A stretch of 64,000 bases of DNA from Rosa chinensis (Eukaryota > Streptophyta > Magnoliopsida > Rosales > Rosaceae). The notes beneath the pieces are model-generated. The model was not told where the DNA came from and searched no databases. It was given only the letters and a program-made list of their open reading frames with translations. A program made the position numbers and the translations under genes. Of this stretch, positions 24,601-36,935 are shown one piece after another. The stretch is taken from contig NC_037089.1 of the NCBI RefSeq assembly GCF_002994745.2, positions 84,344,347 through 84,408,346 of the forward strand. The letters run 5' to 3'. The first letter of the stretch is position 1. Each line of letters opens with the position of its first letter.

Positions 24601-25160
24601 CTTTTTTTTTTCTTTTTCTTTTTTCTTTCTAGGCTTCTGCCCCCATTTTGCCAAAAAAAAAAGAAGCAAAATTGATCTGGGAATGTCTTGGCGCTGTAGA
24701 AATTTGAGCAGGACGTGATCGGTGTTATCACATACATGATAATGAAAGATCCAACAACAATGTTTAACCGAGCCACATTACAACAAAAGCTAGCTAATCT
24801 AAAGGCAAGAATTGCAGGGAAAAAGAGTTAGTCAATTGATAGAGAATATTGAAAAAGAGGACATGGGGATAAAAAGAGAAAAAAACACAATTTGGGGTCC
24901 AGTTGGGTATTGTTCCAGCTCCACTTGATTGCAATCAAGAGTTTCTAGCTTGACTTTTGAAGAGAGACACAGAGACTGGGAGTCATAGGCAGAGAGAGAG
25001 AATCATGAGAGAGAGAGAGAGTCACAGAGTGATTCTTCACCTTCGAGTTTGAGAATTGTTGGAGACCACCAAGGAGGCTTTCCAGCTGCTTGAGCTTCCT
25101 CTTGAGAGTCCTCAGACGAAACACCCAGAATCAAGTATCTGCGAAGGTTTTGTTCTGCTG
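24600..25160. other. No gene seen
   Basis: It starts with a T-rich tract (24601-24628). The rest contains purine-rich microsatellite patches (gagaga at 24994-25020) and no coding frame I can support. It may be the remainder of the repeat that starts at 23900. Confidence 0.4.
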
Positions 25161-25164
25161 CTCC

Positions 25165-25620
25165 TTTTCATATAATTATAATAAATGTCGTAAGAAACCT
25201 CCCCGACAAACAATTTGTTTGACAAAAGTTGTTTTCCAGTATAATCAGAAATAAAAACTTAATTAGACGATCTTGGGTAAATGCAAGACTGCCTCCGAAA
25301 GGTCTCCAGCATGTGGACATTCATAATGGTGGTGGTGACTTGCAGATTAATCAAGGTGTAGTTGATGGTGCTGTTTATAATAATACTGCTCGGGAGCTAC
25401 CCATACCACACAAACCAATACACAGCAAGAAACCAATCTTTTCCCACAAGCTAGGGTCAGGACTTGACAGGGTCTATTACAACAAATTTATTGAACCACC
25501 AATTCCAAAGACTGGAAACTGAACACAGAGAGCAATACAAAAACAGAAGGAAAAACGCACCAAATTACACACAATTTTCAAAGGCATAAACCTTATTTGT
25601 TGGATACTTTAGATCACAAA
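25165..25620 (-). other. 3' flank of the SAG101-like gene, duplicated at 17629
   Basis: This non-coding sequence lies downstream of the stop at 25621. It aligns with 17645-18102. Its far edge (about 25165) marks the left border of the duplicated unit that contains the intact SAG101-like and PIGN genes. Confidence 0.65.
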
Positions 25621-27943
25621 CTAGGTAAACTTCCCTTCCTCGTACTCTTTGGGACCACCATTTTTCATGAAGTGCGAGAGCGATGAGGAGCTTTCAACAA
25701 TTTCTTTATACTCATTCCACCATTTCATAAAACTGCTCTTCTTCAAGAAAATCTCAGGTGACACTGCATAATTCTTGAGAGCAATCCACACATAGTCCTC
25801 AAACTCTTTCAACTTCCCTTTGTCATCAGTAGTTAGTCCTCCCTTCTTCAACAAGATGAGAGCTTCCTCAACACGTGCCCAAAAACAAGAATCATCATTC
25901 AAACTAGAACCCACGTTCTTTCTTTTGGATTTGCTTGGGCCAGATTCTGGTTTTTCTTCTTGTTTCTGTGTTTCCTGCTTCTTCTTCTTTTCTTGCTCCT
26001 TCTTCTTCTCTTCTTGCTCCTGCTTCTCCTGATGCAATTTCTCCAACAGAGTAAAATGTTTAGGCCTTTTCCCATCCTCGGTTTGGTAATTTTCCCCACC
26101 ATCCTTATAATAGTCTGCAATGTGAAGTGGTTCAACCATCCTCCTGTAGGTTGTGCCTCCATAAAGCCAACGAAGCCGCAAGTAAGCTTCTTCTTCTAAC
26201 TGAGGCCTGTTCTCTATTTCTGTGACAGAGTCCTCCCAGTAATTCATGAGTTTCTTCTTATACTCGTTAACCTTAACGTCAGCTGGCTTCTCCTTCTTTC
26301 TGTACATGTCATAGTATCCATAACCTTTATCTTTGGACTCCTTCTTGTACCACTCCAAGTAGGCCATGTGAATTTTAACATCATTAAACTTGTTGTCAGA
26401 ATCCGAATTCTTCAACTTCTGAATTAATAACTTTGTTTCATGTCTTTTCATCTTCCCAACCAGATTGTCGATATCCATACAGGACTGCTGTTGCAATGAT
26501 AACATTTTAGTCAGAAGTTGAAGAGCAAGTATAGAAATAGATATCATACTCTTATCATAGTTTAGTTTGATCTTTTCTTTTTTAACACTCCAAACCAAAT
26601 ATAGAAGTACACAAGCTGATATTTTCTGTAAATTTCTGTGAAATCATTTGTTATCATCAATTTGTACTGAAACTTGGCTACCGGTGAGACTGCTCCAATT
26701 GCTAGGAGTTGTGTGATCATGCTAGCTTCAAGTGGACCTCTTTCCGTCCCAATGGACTTGAAAACATTACATAATGCCTTGCGCTTGAGATCCTCCAAAA
26801 TTTGTCCATAGGGGAACCCCAAATTAGGATCTTGAGTTTGAGCTCTGTGAGAATTGGTTGTCGCAAATTGTTCCAAAACGAAATCCAGGTCCTCAGAGCA
26901 AGCACAACCCGAAGCCGAGCATAATAAGAATGTCCCAAATGGCTTATAAGCACCAGTTGTATTTTGGGACATGAAGATTTTAGGAGTATGATCTTGGTTG
27001 GAGACTATATGCAAGAAGCAATATTTCCAAGTTGAGAATTCTAACACACATTTTTGAAGGTGTTCATCGCCAACAAGGGGAGAACCGAAAGTAATGCAAA
27101 AGGGGCGTTTGGCTTTCAACAAGTTGAGGCCTTCTAGCAACCATAAGGTGAAGAGTGTAGCTATAATACCTCCCACAGATTGTCCAGTGATGATTATTAA
27201 TGGTGGGGTTTTGCCCGTGCTATTCTCTACCAGCTGAAACATTGTAAAGGGTTACTTCCACGTCAAAATGATAATGAAGCAGAACAAGAGGCAAGCAAGT
27301 TATGTCGAATCTTTAATTTTTACAAATACTAGTGAAACTAAGATGACTACTTTAGTTGTTAGCTTCCTACAACCAACCTTATTTTTCAGAACGAGGAGGT
27401 CACTATAATGTGACTGAAATAGTTTGATTGCTGCTTCATTGATGCAGAAAACTGGATTGCTTTTGTTGCACAAAAATTCAAAGTGAGCAAAATCTTTTGA
27501 TGAAACCAAGCCTTCTTGTCCCTGAAGAGAGCCAGGTGGAGTGCCAAAAGCTATGATGATTGGATTTTCTGGTTGGATTTCATTGTACAAGGATGGCTCT
27601 GCATTTGGATTAATCTGTCTTTGTTGCTCAATAGCACACCATGCCTGGTGTACTGGATCAGAGTTCACCACAAGATTCCCCGATTCTAAGCCGCTGCTAA
27701 ACCTACCATCATCAATAACATAAGTCAAACATAGAATCAATATGGGAAGTGAAAACAAAAGAACAGAACCCAGCAAAGCACCGGTGGACACTACTTGAAA
27801 ATGACACGAAAATCGAAGCACAATGGACTCAGATTTGGTGAACAATCACAAAAACCAGCTTGAAAAAAAAAAAAAAAAAAAAAATAGCATCAATGGACAA
27901 TCACGTACCGGTTTTTTATGGGCATCTTAAAGCTTTCTGGCAT
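25621..27943 (-). CDS. SAG101: SAG101-like EDS1-family lipase-like immune regulator
   Basis: I build four exons: 27943-27909, 27702-27378, 27233-26613 and 26487-25621. All junctions are GT-AG, the phases agree, and the sum is 1,848 nt (615 aa). Exon 1 starts MPESFKMPIKN and its donor is CG|GTACGTG. Residues about 12-327 form the alpha/beta-hydrolase (lipase-like) domain. The nucleophile-elbow sequence GQSVGG puts Ser at 139, and KRPFCITFGSPLVGD follows. Residues 328-615 form the EP domain (YLEWYKK, RMVEPLHIADYY, SCFWARVEEA, AVSPEIFLKKSSF). In this family SAG101 pairs with EDS1 and signals for TIR-type resistance receptors. A Lys/Gln/Glu-rich linker of about 45 residues interrupts the EP domain. 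Intron 1 holds a 22-base A/T run. SAG101 is preferred over PAD4 or EDS1 on sequence feel; the subfamily should be checked. Confidence 0.87.
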
Positions 27944-28698
27944 ATGCTTAAGAGTGACAGCAGAATGGTCATATGTATAGTTATATAGTTAAATCATTTG
28001 CCTAAATCAGCGACCCCCATGACACCTAATGAAATGTACGAAGCATAGGAAGTCTTCGTCTTCGTCGAGCAAGTCAACAGCAACTAGTCTATATTGTTAG
28101 CTTGATACAAGATGCTTTCCCTGTCAGTGTCGCTTTTCCTGTCCGTCTCTCTTTCTCTAATAAGATAAGTTCATACTCCATATGCAAATCACCATTACCT
28201 TACATAGAAATTATTCTATGGTCTCAGATTATCACATTTGTTATTTTCGCTGGAACGACTTTTGTCACAAAACAACATTTTTTACTCAAATTCCGAAGAC
28301 TTCTTATATAAGCACTTTCTGATGAAGCACCTGGCAAGTACTTCTTCAAAAACCAATTTGATTGTCTTAAAACATTTAAAAATTCCAGGTGGTTTTGGTT
28401 CTTAAACTACATTTTCCTGACCATAAATTAAATTTAATTACAGATCGATCAATGATCTGTAAAGAATATAACTGGTTAAACTAATTAATCAACTCGTATT
28501 GAAGATTTCCATCGAATTTGTACAACCTTTGGGGAGCACTTGGAAAATCCCCTTGCTCTGAATCTCGCAGACAGCAAAGCAAAGACCAATTATCAGAAGA
28601 AATGAGAAGCTGCTGTTGGAGCTGTAGCAGGTGGCCTTTGAACATAAAGCTCAGCTTTAAGGAAAACTGATGAGCGCAATATCCTAATTTAACATGCT
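27944..28698. other. SAG101-PIGN spacer
   Basis: This is the promoter side of the SAG101-like gene and the 3' side of PIGN; both genes run leftward. Bases 28165-28275 recur at 3215-3310. No open frame or RNA gene stands out. It should include the PIGN 3' UTR, but I cannot place the polyadenylation site. Confidence 0.5.
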
Positions 28699-31600
28699 TT
28701 AAATTGCTTTCCGAGAAGACCGCTCCACAGAACCAATACAGATATCCTTCGTGTATACGTTTGTGAGTGCGAAAAGCAACAGAACAAAGACAACTTGAGC
28801 ACTCATGATTCCAAAATGGCTGATGCTGTTACCAATTTCCATCCAACTTCCTGTATTCTGGACCTGTCACCGATCAAAAGTCAGCGAAGTTTGTAAGATA
28901 ACAGAGCCTTCATCTACATTGAGTATGTATAGAAATGCAGTGTCTGGCCCACAGATTTATAACTAAGAAACTAGTATCTTTATCTGTTTAAACATTACTT
29001 CAGCAGGAAATTCTCCTATCATTAAGATACAAAAATGCAAATGACATTTCATGTATAAGGAACTGAAGACCAATGAGACAGCATAATTTATTTGAAGAAT
29101 ATAGTAACCCTACCAGGAAGAAGAAATGCATAGTCATAACGTCTGAAAACAATATAACGAGAAAATAGCATCCCAATCGTGGAAGTCGGTTCAGCTTTGT
29201 TATTGCACTGAATACGCATCTGCATTTCAATCCACCAAAATAAGTTAAAAGTTTTCATTCATAGAAAACCAATTCAGCATTCTCACACAATAACTATGTA
29301 ACATTAAACCATAAATTAACAGGGCAGCTCAAGCCAGGAGAAAACATAAGTACAAGCTATAACCATTTGATAACTTGCAAACATTTTCTTATGGCTCAAT
29401 GCTAAAACCAGCCGTAAACACCTATCACACACAAAATTGTGATTGTACTTACATGACAAGCAGAAATGGAATGAATAGCTTGAAGATGAGTAACGCTGCC
29501 ATAAGAAAAGGCTGCAATAAGAGAAAACAATATCAGCTAAGTAGCACAACTCTGCAAATAATTTGATTCAACAAAAATTCAACCTGCACTTACGCTGAAG
29601 ACAGTAATGAACCGATAGACTGACGAAATTTCGAAACTTGCGATACTTGCAAAATTTCCAGTTCCGAAGAAGGCAACATTAAACAAGACCATCTAAAGAC
29701 ACAAACTCCATTAGCAACATACTTATCAAATCATGAGTCATGACCATTAAAAAAATGAAAACCACTAGGCAACGTAAATGAAATCCACTCACACAACAGT
29801 CAGATACTTTTTATCAAACCTTTGAGGTCAATCATCAGTGTAATGAGTTTGAATTGTTTGATATGAATTCCTTCAACATGACTATCAGTACTTGCTAAAT
29901 TTATTTGCGCAAATTAATACAGAAAACCATGCTAAACATAATTGATAGGTGGCAACAAGCCTTACTTTTCCAATTCACAGTTTTCTCAATATATATTGCC
30001 AGTTTCACAAGATCTTGTCAGACTTAATTGATAAGAAGCAACTTTACAGAGATCACTAATACAGGTAAGGGTCTCAAAAACTTCATTTGGAAAAGCAACT
30101 AGGAAAAAAAAAAATCAAAATTCATGAAGATATAATTTAAGAAACCAAAGCACTTACAAAGGTTAAAGGAATTCTGATGTCAGACAGCTGCAAGTATCTA
30201 CCATCAACTATGGGATTATCCTCCATATTGTTAAAGGAACTTGACAACCTTTTCACCTTACTTGAGTAAATAAGTGTGTTTTCAAATAGTATCCAAGCCA
30301 TGAGTACAAGAGCAAAAGCACCATAGAAGACAGCTTCATATCTGCATAAGTTTTGAGAATTAACCAAAACATTAAAACAAATCCATCCTAATATCATGCA
30401 TATCACAAAGCTGTTGAAGACAAAGATGAGAAGTAACACATAAATCGCCTGTACCCGATAGATAATAGAAGAAATGTGGGTGCAAAGCCAAGAAATATGG
30501 ACGTAAGCCGGGACAAGAGACCATTTGCTGAAAATAATGGAAGTACCATCGAGGGACCTATGAGAAGACAAAATAACAGATAAGTACAATATGTCGAATT
30601 CACATCTACTGTTACTCAGGCTTTGAAATATATCAATTAGTATACTAACCACACAGAATTGATAAAATAAATATAGTAAATTATAAAATAAAATTACAAT
30701 AAACTAAATTTGGGAGAAAAAAAAATTGTAGAGCAAAAAGTATAACGTGACTTTTTAGGAGCTTAAAAGGAATGAAAAGGAGAAAAGAACAAAAGTTAGA
30801 TGTTGGATGTATAGTAACGCCCAAAACTATAACCTAAAACACTAAAATGCTACTCTAAGAGCATACCGGCAATGGACCAATTTATTATCTGGTGCCAGAC
30901 ATGCAGTTCTTGGTTCTCCGTTCTATGAGATGTTGATATTGATACCATCACAGATGCTAATCCAACCAAAAGAGCCTAATTATATCCAAGAGAGAAAAAA
31001 AAAAATCTTTAGATCAGTGGAGTTACATTAAACATTAAATTCATACCAACAGAGGGCTGAGACAAGTGAAGCACCTGAAATTGAAAGAGCATGGGGAACT
31101 TGGATTTCTTTGCATCACTATTACAGATAGTAAGCCAAAATTTGTTTCCTTCAGTATGCTGATCTAGAAACCTCCCAGCTGCTCCGATCAAAATAATCAT
31201 AACCCCACTCCAAATTCTGCAGACATGATATTTCACAAACACAGACATAATTGTTATGGCCAACCAAATGCTACTAGTAGGCATCAAACTAAGGATAGTT
31301 AATACAGTAAAGTTGTCCATTTATCTTAAAAAGCTCAAAATCTTATTAAGTAGTTATATGGCAATCAGATTCAATTCTTATTTTACACAAACCTAATAAA
31401 GCATACCATAGCTGATTTAAGTTCTTGAAACTAGTTCATTTTGCCCATAAGCTGATTTGAGAAAGGCATTGTTTGAATTCGAGATTGTGCTAACAACTTT
31501 AATTCTTTGTCATAATAAGTATGCAACTATTTGAAAGCTCAACTGTCACAAGCACACACAAACATTCAACAAGAGCCCACTTACACTAGATTATTATTAT

Positions 31601-34600
31601 CCGGAATTTCCGCTGGCATCAAAGTAAATACAGATAAGAACCAGCATGCACCACAAACAAAGAATGGAATCCCAGATCTCCATGGAATTGACTTCAAAAA
31701 ATAAAGAAAGGCTATGACCCCCACAGTCAGAAAACACCATGTGTAGAGCTTCCTCTCGGTGAAGCTATTCACCTGCAGAAATTACCAACTTATGGTTCAG
31801 AATTTTAAAATACCACTTTACCAGGGCTTGCAGCAATATGATTAATAAGTTTCACTTCAATACCAGATATTCAAGTATGAATACTGAGACAGCACAAGCG
31901 GCTAGAACTTTTGTGAAATAATTTATTTCTCTTCCATGTAACTGTTTCCATAATGCTTTTATGAACCGATATTCACTAGATATTTGTGTCCACAAAAATA
32001 CTGTCATTGTTGTGTATGCATGGTAAAGAGGAGGAGACTGCTCCATGAACAGTATAATGCTAAGTAGTCCCAGAAACAAGCATCCACAAAGTTGTACCTG
32101 CCAAAAATAATGAGATGTTTTAGTTAAATTTTATAGTTAGAAAATTTAAAATTTATCGACCAACAAGTTTAATATATTCAAAAAAAAATTCCAACTTTTT
32201 TTTTTTTAAGCAAAATGTTTCCCTGTTTTTCTGTTAACTTCTTCAATTAATAACACAATTACGGGTTACACAAGATCAAGCTTACACAAACATTACTTTT
32301 CTGGTATTATCTGTCCGGTGATCTGCTTGCTCCTTTGTCAATATGTCCCCTGCCAATGACGTGTAAGATTGCAACACATGGAGAACAATATAGGTCATCC
32401 AACCAATATACCCAAGAATAATTATAGTCATGAGCATCAGCCAATCATAAGTTTGAAAATAGTGAAGTCCTTGCAGTGCCAAGTCTCGGAGATTTTCAGA
32501 TAGTTTCCTTGCAGCTTCATAGTCTCCATTAGATATATGATCCTCAATCTGATCCAAGAGGGATGAATAATGGCCCAATGGTTTGAAAGGCTTAAAATAT
32601 AATGAAGTTGCCTCCTTCGTTTCTAATTTTGTCAAGAAAATCAACATCAATAAAAATTCAGTACCACCTCCTCTCCTTCCAAATATCCCCAGTGGAATCA
32701 GATATAGTAAATAAAGCCTAGTTGCAACCCACATCAGTTATCTAAATAAAGATATAAAAAAAAGGATACGTGATTTCCGAATAAATTGATTGAGAACTTG
32801 CTTTGTATTGGCTAGAACAGCTTCAACTTCATCTGTCTGGATCATGAAACAAAAAATAATAATGATCTATCAGTATTCTACCCAATTATAATCTAGTTGC
32901 ACAAGTCTAACTAATCAACAGAATAACATAGCCCAAATCACAAGAACATGGGGAGAAAAAAATGTTGGACACTGCTCTACCAGTAGGACAATGGAATTGA
33001 TGATATGTACTTTTACTTCTTTTTTTCTTTCTTGATAAGTGATACAAATACAAGAATGTTGGCAAAGATACAAGAGATAACACTTTCAACCATTTACAAC
33101 AAATAGAAAAAGTCCTTCGAATAGATTGACTAACCTTTTTCATGTCTATGTAATCAAGGGGTAAACTCCCAACCGAGTTTACAGGACATGGCAATCCAAG
33201 AAGTGTTGACTGCGAGAAAAATGAATCAGTAATTAAGAGTAACAAAACTTGAGTGTAGCTCAAATGGACAACAGAAAAAGGGGACAAAAAAATTGTACAA
33301 CCATGAGAGGTGCGATATCAGCTTGATTGACATCCACCCTTTCAATGCCATGAAGGCCCCATTCTTTAGGCGTTGGCGTGTCATGCATATGGTCATCAAC
33401 AAAACGAGTACCACAATCAGAATGTCCATCTCCATGGCTGCTGCTGGAAATAGGCTTCGGATGTTCAACACCTGCTCCCCAAACAACAAGGGGAGTATCA
33501 GTGTTTGAAGGATGTCCATCTCCGTGGCTACCTATGCACAAAATTATAACACATAAAAATCGTTATGAGGGGAAAACCAACATAAGGAAGAATTCTTTTC
33601 TGGGGATAGAGAAGTTTATTATATAAGTAATGCAGAATCAAAATAATTATAGCTCGGGGTGAACAATGAAGCAATACACTTCTCAAGCAAAAGCTTCCAA
33701 CCTTTATCATGCATTCCATGATCAGCAGTAAATACATATGCTGTACGATTGTCCTTGTAGTAATCTTCAAGAAGATTATAAACCCTTTCAGCAATACTGT
33801 CAACAACCGCAACATTATTGAGATAGATGGAGGAAAAGGGCCGATGTGCATGACCATTTGAATCACAACCAAGTAGGTGCAAAAACACAACAAGATTATC
33901 CTGTAAAAGTAACTCGTTCAACTTTGGGTCCTCTTTGGACCTATTCATTAGGCTCTGAAATTGATCAAACGACCACTCATCCAGAAAGGAGGCATCTGCA
34001 TCAACACATCTAAATCAATAAAGCACTGTACGAAGCAAGAATCTTGTGCCTGTATATGTAAACTCCTATCATTTCTACACTTACTATCACACCTACATCA
34101 TCACTTCAGTATTTACTTTCAACATTACCAGTGTTCAGACAGAATGATAAGTAATTAACAAAAATGTAACTTTTACTATTAAATGAACTTGATTGCAAAT
34201 TCAAATAACTCGAAAAGTAAACACAAGGAGCTCAAAAGTTAAGAAATCAAACCAGTAGCAAAGTCTTCAAAATCATGAGGATAACTGTTCCAAGTAGTGT
34301 GAGGCAATGCAGCACAGAAAATCGGAACTATATCCGGACTACCATACGAAAATGTATGCCGGCTCCGGTTAAAAACCGAATCAAATTCAACAGGATTAGC
34401 TTTCCACCCTGCAAAACAACTCCTACATCTCATCAACACCGCCATTGTTATCTCTAAGAAAAACACTGAAACAACAACTAGGTCATACCTTTCGTAACAG
34501 CACTCGGATCCTCATAGAAGCCAGCAATAATCGCCACGTGTCCCGGCCTCGACTCAGTCGGCGGCCGAGCATGAGAGACTCCCCACCGACCTCGCTCCTT

Positions 34601-35010
34601 GATCACGCTCCTCAGAAACGGCGCTCTGAACTTTCCGGCGGCGTCGGACTCGAAGAACTTGTCCGCTCGGAGACCGTCAGCTTTGAAATTCCGAAAAAAA
34701 AAAACCTCTCGTCAAAATCCGCAACTCAAAAAAATTGACTGAGAAGAAGAAGAGAGGTGAGAAACGACGACGTACCGACGAGTAAGACGAGGCGTTTGGC
34801 GGGGGCGGGGAAGCGAGGGGAGACGAGATCCATGCCGTGAACAATGGGAGACTTGAAGTAGATGTCGAAGATGCTGAGCATGTAAACGGCGTGAAGAACG
34901 ACGCCGACGACTACAAGCCATTTCTCTTTCGTCTTCAGCCATTTTCTCCTCACGCTTAAGTTCACTACTTTCCGGCTTCTGCTGCTTTCTTCTACCTCTC
35001 TCCCTCCCAT
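28699..35010 (-). CDS. PIGN: GPI ethanolamine phosphate transferase 1 (PIG-N / Mcd4 type), complete
   Basis: This ER-membrane enzyme adds ethanolamine phosphate to the first mannose of the GPI-anchor precursor. Eighteen exons join with GT-AG borders and sum to 2,964 nt (987 aa): 35010-34776, 34680-34489, 34408-34253, 33995-33702, 33531-33302, 33209-33135, 32836-32770, 32622-32297, 32097-31864, 31772-31585, 31216-31075, 30975-30867, 30557-30455, 30341-30158, 29692-29594, 29511-29453, 29219-29114, 28863-28699. An N-terminal membrane anchor (about residues 31-52) precedes the alkaline-phosphatase-like lumenal domain. That domain has ADGLRAD near 80, [14 protein letters not shown] at 234-247 and [17 protein letters not shown] at 284-300, so its metal ligands are present. 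From about residue 440 a multi-helix membrane region fills the rest. An extra SHGDGH copy occurs at 324-329. Expression would be housekeeping; no special control element is visible. Confidence 0.95.
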
Positions 35011-36039
35011 TTCTCTGAGACTCTTTGCCTCCGCCGGCGTTCAACAACTCCTTTCCGTTTGCGCTCTTTTTTTTTTCTGAAAAAAGGAAAGAAGTAGTGG
35101 GCCGGGCCTGGGTCGGGTGATTTTTAGGGTCAAGGCCCGGAATCTGATTGGGTATTAATCTTATAGGCAGAGGTTTTTTGCTTGGTCAAAATAGGAAATT
35201 TAGGAAGAAAGTTGAGATTGAAGGGAGGTATTTGCTCCTACATTTTGGGGAGAGATAGTGGCTTCTTGTTCTCTACTTTTACTGTTCTGAGCTCCATAGA
35301 TCTCAGTATTACACTATATTTGAGTCTCGAATGACGTGATATCTATTTCAATAAATCATACACTATTTATTTTGAATTAGTTTATTAATATGCTAAGTTA
35401 TTTAAAAATAAAAATAAGGACATAGTACGTGAGAAATATATGAGACTTGAATTTGCAATTGTTAGCATTTTCTTTCACCATGTCATTCTTTTTTCCCTTG
35501 AAAATATGATAGAAAATTACAAAGAGGATTCCCTTTGAATTTATACGAGACTGTAATGAAAAGTTGTATCCTTTTTACACGAGGAGAGAAATGATTACAC
35601 CGAATACTGCTTTCGGGATAAGTTTCGCTTAATTTAGCAAAGTGATATGCTACCATACATATTGGTTTCTCTGTAAATACCACGAAAAAAAATGGTTGTA
35701 AAAATTAAAGTCAAGTACTAATATCTTGCAAAAGTGTGGACAAGAAGAGATGTCCTTCTATAATCGACAATTCTGGTGTTTTGAAGTAAAAAGTTGAGTA
35801 TTAAATTTAGCAACTAAAATCACAAAAACCTAATACGTACAGTAGTGGAACTCTATTATAACTTAGTTAAATAACGTATACTTAACAACAATTAACGTAA
35901 TCTTAGTCATATAATAAGATGTTACTCATTTAATACCCAATTTCAAGTTTTATAATATGTATACTTTTATTAATGATTGATCGACAACATATACTTAACT
36001 ATCAGTAGTAAAATGAAATGCTTAGTTAATTGATATCAA
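35011..36039. other. Intergenic, upstream of PIGN
   Basis: The 150 bases before the PIGN start are T-rich and then GC-rich (gggccgggcctgggtcggg, about 35100). No clear TATA box is visible. The remainder, to the end of the next gene, is AT-rich with no supported gene. Confidence 0.5.
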
Positions 36040-36892
36040 TCATGGGCACTTATGGCCGTGATACTCCATATCAGTGTAGCACTTGCCACACTTATCCATG
36101 TTGGCGCCATATTCTCCCGGTGGAACACATTTGCACCGGCTACAGCACTTCATACACAACCTCCTGCATATATTCCTGTGTGGTTCTACTCTGCACCTCG
36201 CTGCACACAACGGCATGCAATCTGCAACAAAATTAAACTAAATAAACTGGAACTTGAAAAATAATTATAGTCGTTGAAGTAGAGATGGTATTTTCGTTCG
36301 TACGTACCTCTGTGAGTATTCACAATGGGAGTGAATGATGTTGCGGGTGGTGTTGCTTGTGCACAGATGACTGGCGAGGGTGCTTCAGGAATGCTCGGAT
36401 ATAGCCACATACTTAATAAACTTTGGGGCTGGTGACTGGCGGGTGGTTTTGCTTGTGCACAGGTGATCGGCGAGGGCGACCGTGGTAGAGTAGCAATGGG
36501 CTGATTTGGCAGTAACGGTGATGATTCGGGTGCTTTAGGAACATTGCGCGGATATAGCCACGTACCAAGTAAACTTTGGCGTTCACTTTGATCCTGTTCG
36601 AACGCAACACAGAAAGATATAATTGATCCAAACATATTGAACAGGACTAACTGAGAATAAACGAAAGATTAATAATAGGGTAAAATTATATTAGGATATG
36701 CCTACCTTCTTCTCGACTTTCTCGTTATCATCATAGCATGAGACCTACGAAATGATCGAGGATATATATTAAAGAACTGCGACACTAATTGTAAAAGGAA
36801 AAATGAACACAAAAATATAACGAAAGATTAATTACCCTAGTAGCGACAAGGAGAACAGAGGCACAGAGAATGAGCATAGCTTTGAAAGCCAT
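36040..36892 (-). CDS. GASA/Snakin family secreted peptide with proline-rich linker (GASA-1)
   Basis: Four exons (36892-36836, 36744-36706, 36593-36308, 36221-36040) sum to 564 nt, 187 aa, with GT-AG borders. Exon 1 encodes a 19-residue signal-peptide core (MAFKAMLILCASVLLVATR). Exons 2-3 give a Pro/Ser/Ala-rich spacer containing a twice-repeated TWLYP-like block. Exon 4 is a complete GASA domain: 12 cysteines, with the spacing DCxxLCxxRC, CCxRCxCVPPG and CGKCY, ending HKCP. GASA proteins are secreted and respond to gibberellin; their cysteines form disulfides. The start is fixed by the shared 57-nt first exon of the three family members. It resembles the long, proline-rich GASA14 type. Confidence 0.92.
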
Positions 36893-36922
36893 TACCGAGA
36901 AGACAATGAGAATATGTGTGCG

Positions 36923-36935
36923 CCTTTATATATAG
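36923..36935 (-). promoter_or_regulatory. TATA box of GASA-1
   Basis: The minus strand reads ctatatataaagg. It ends about 31 nt before the start codon, so the mRNA leader would be very short if this is the TATA box used. Confidence 0.5.
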
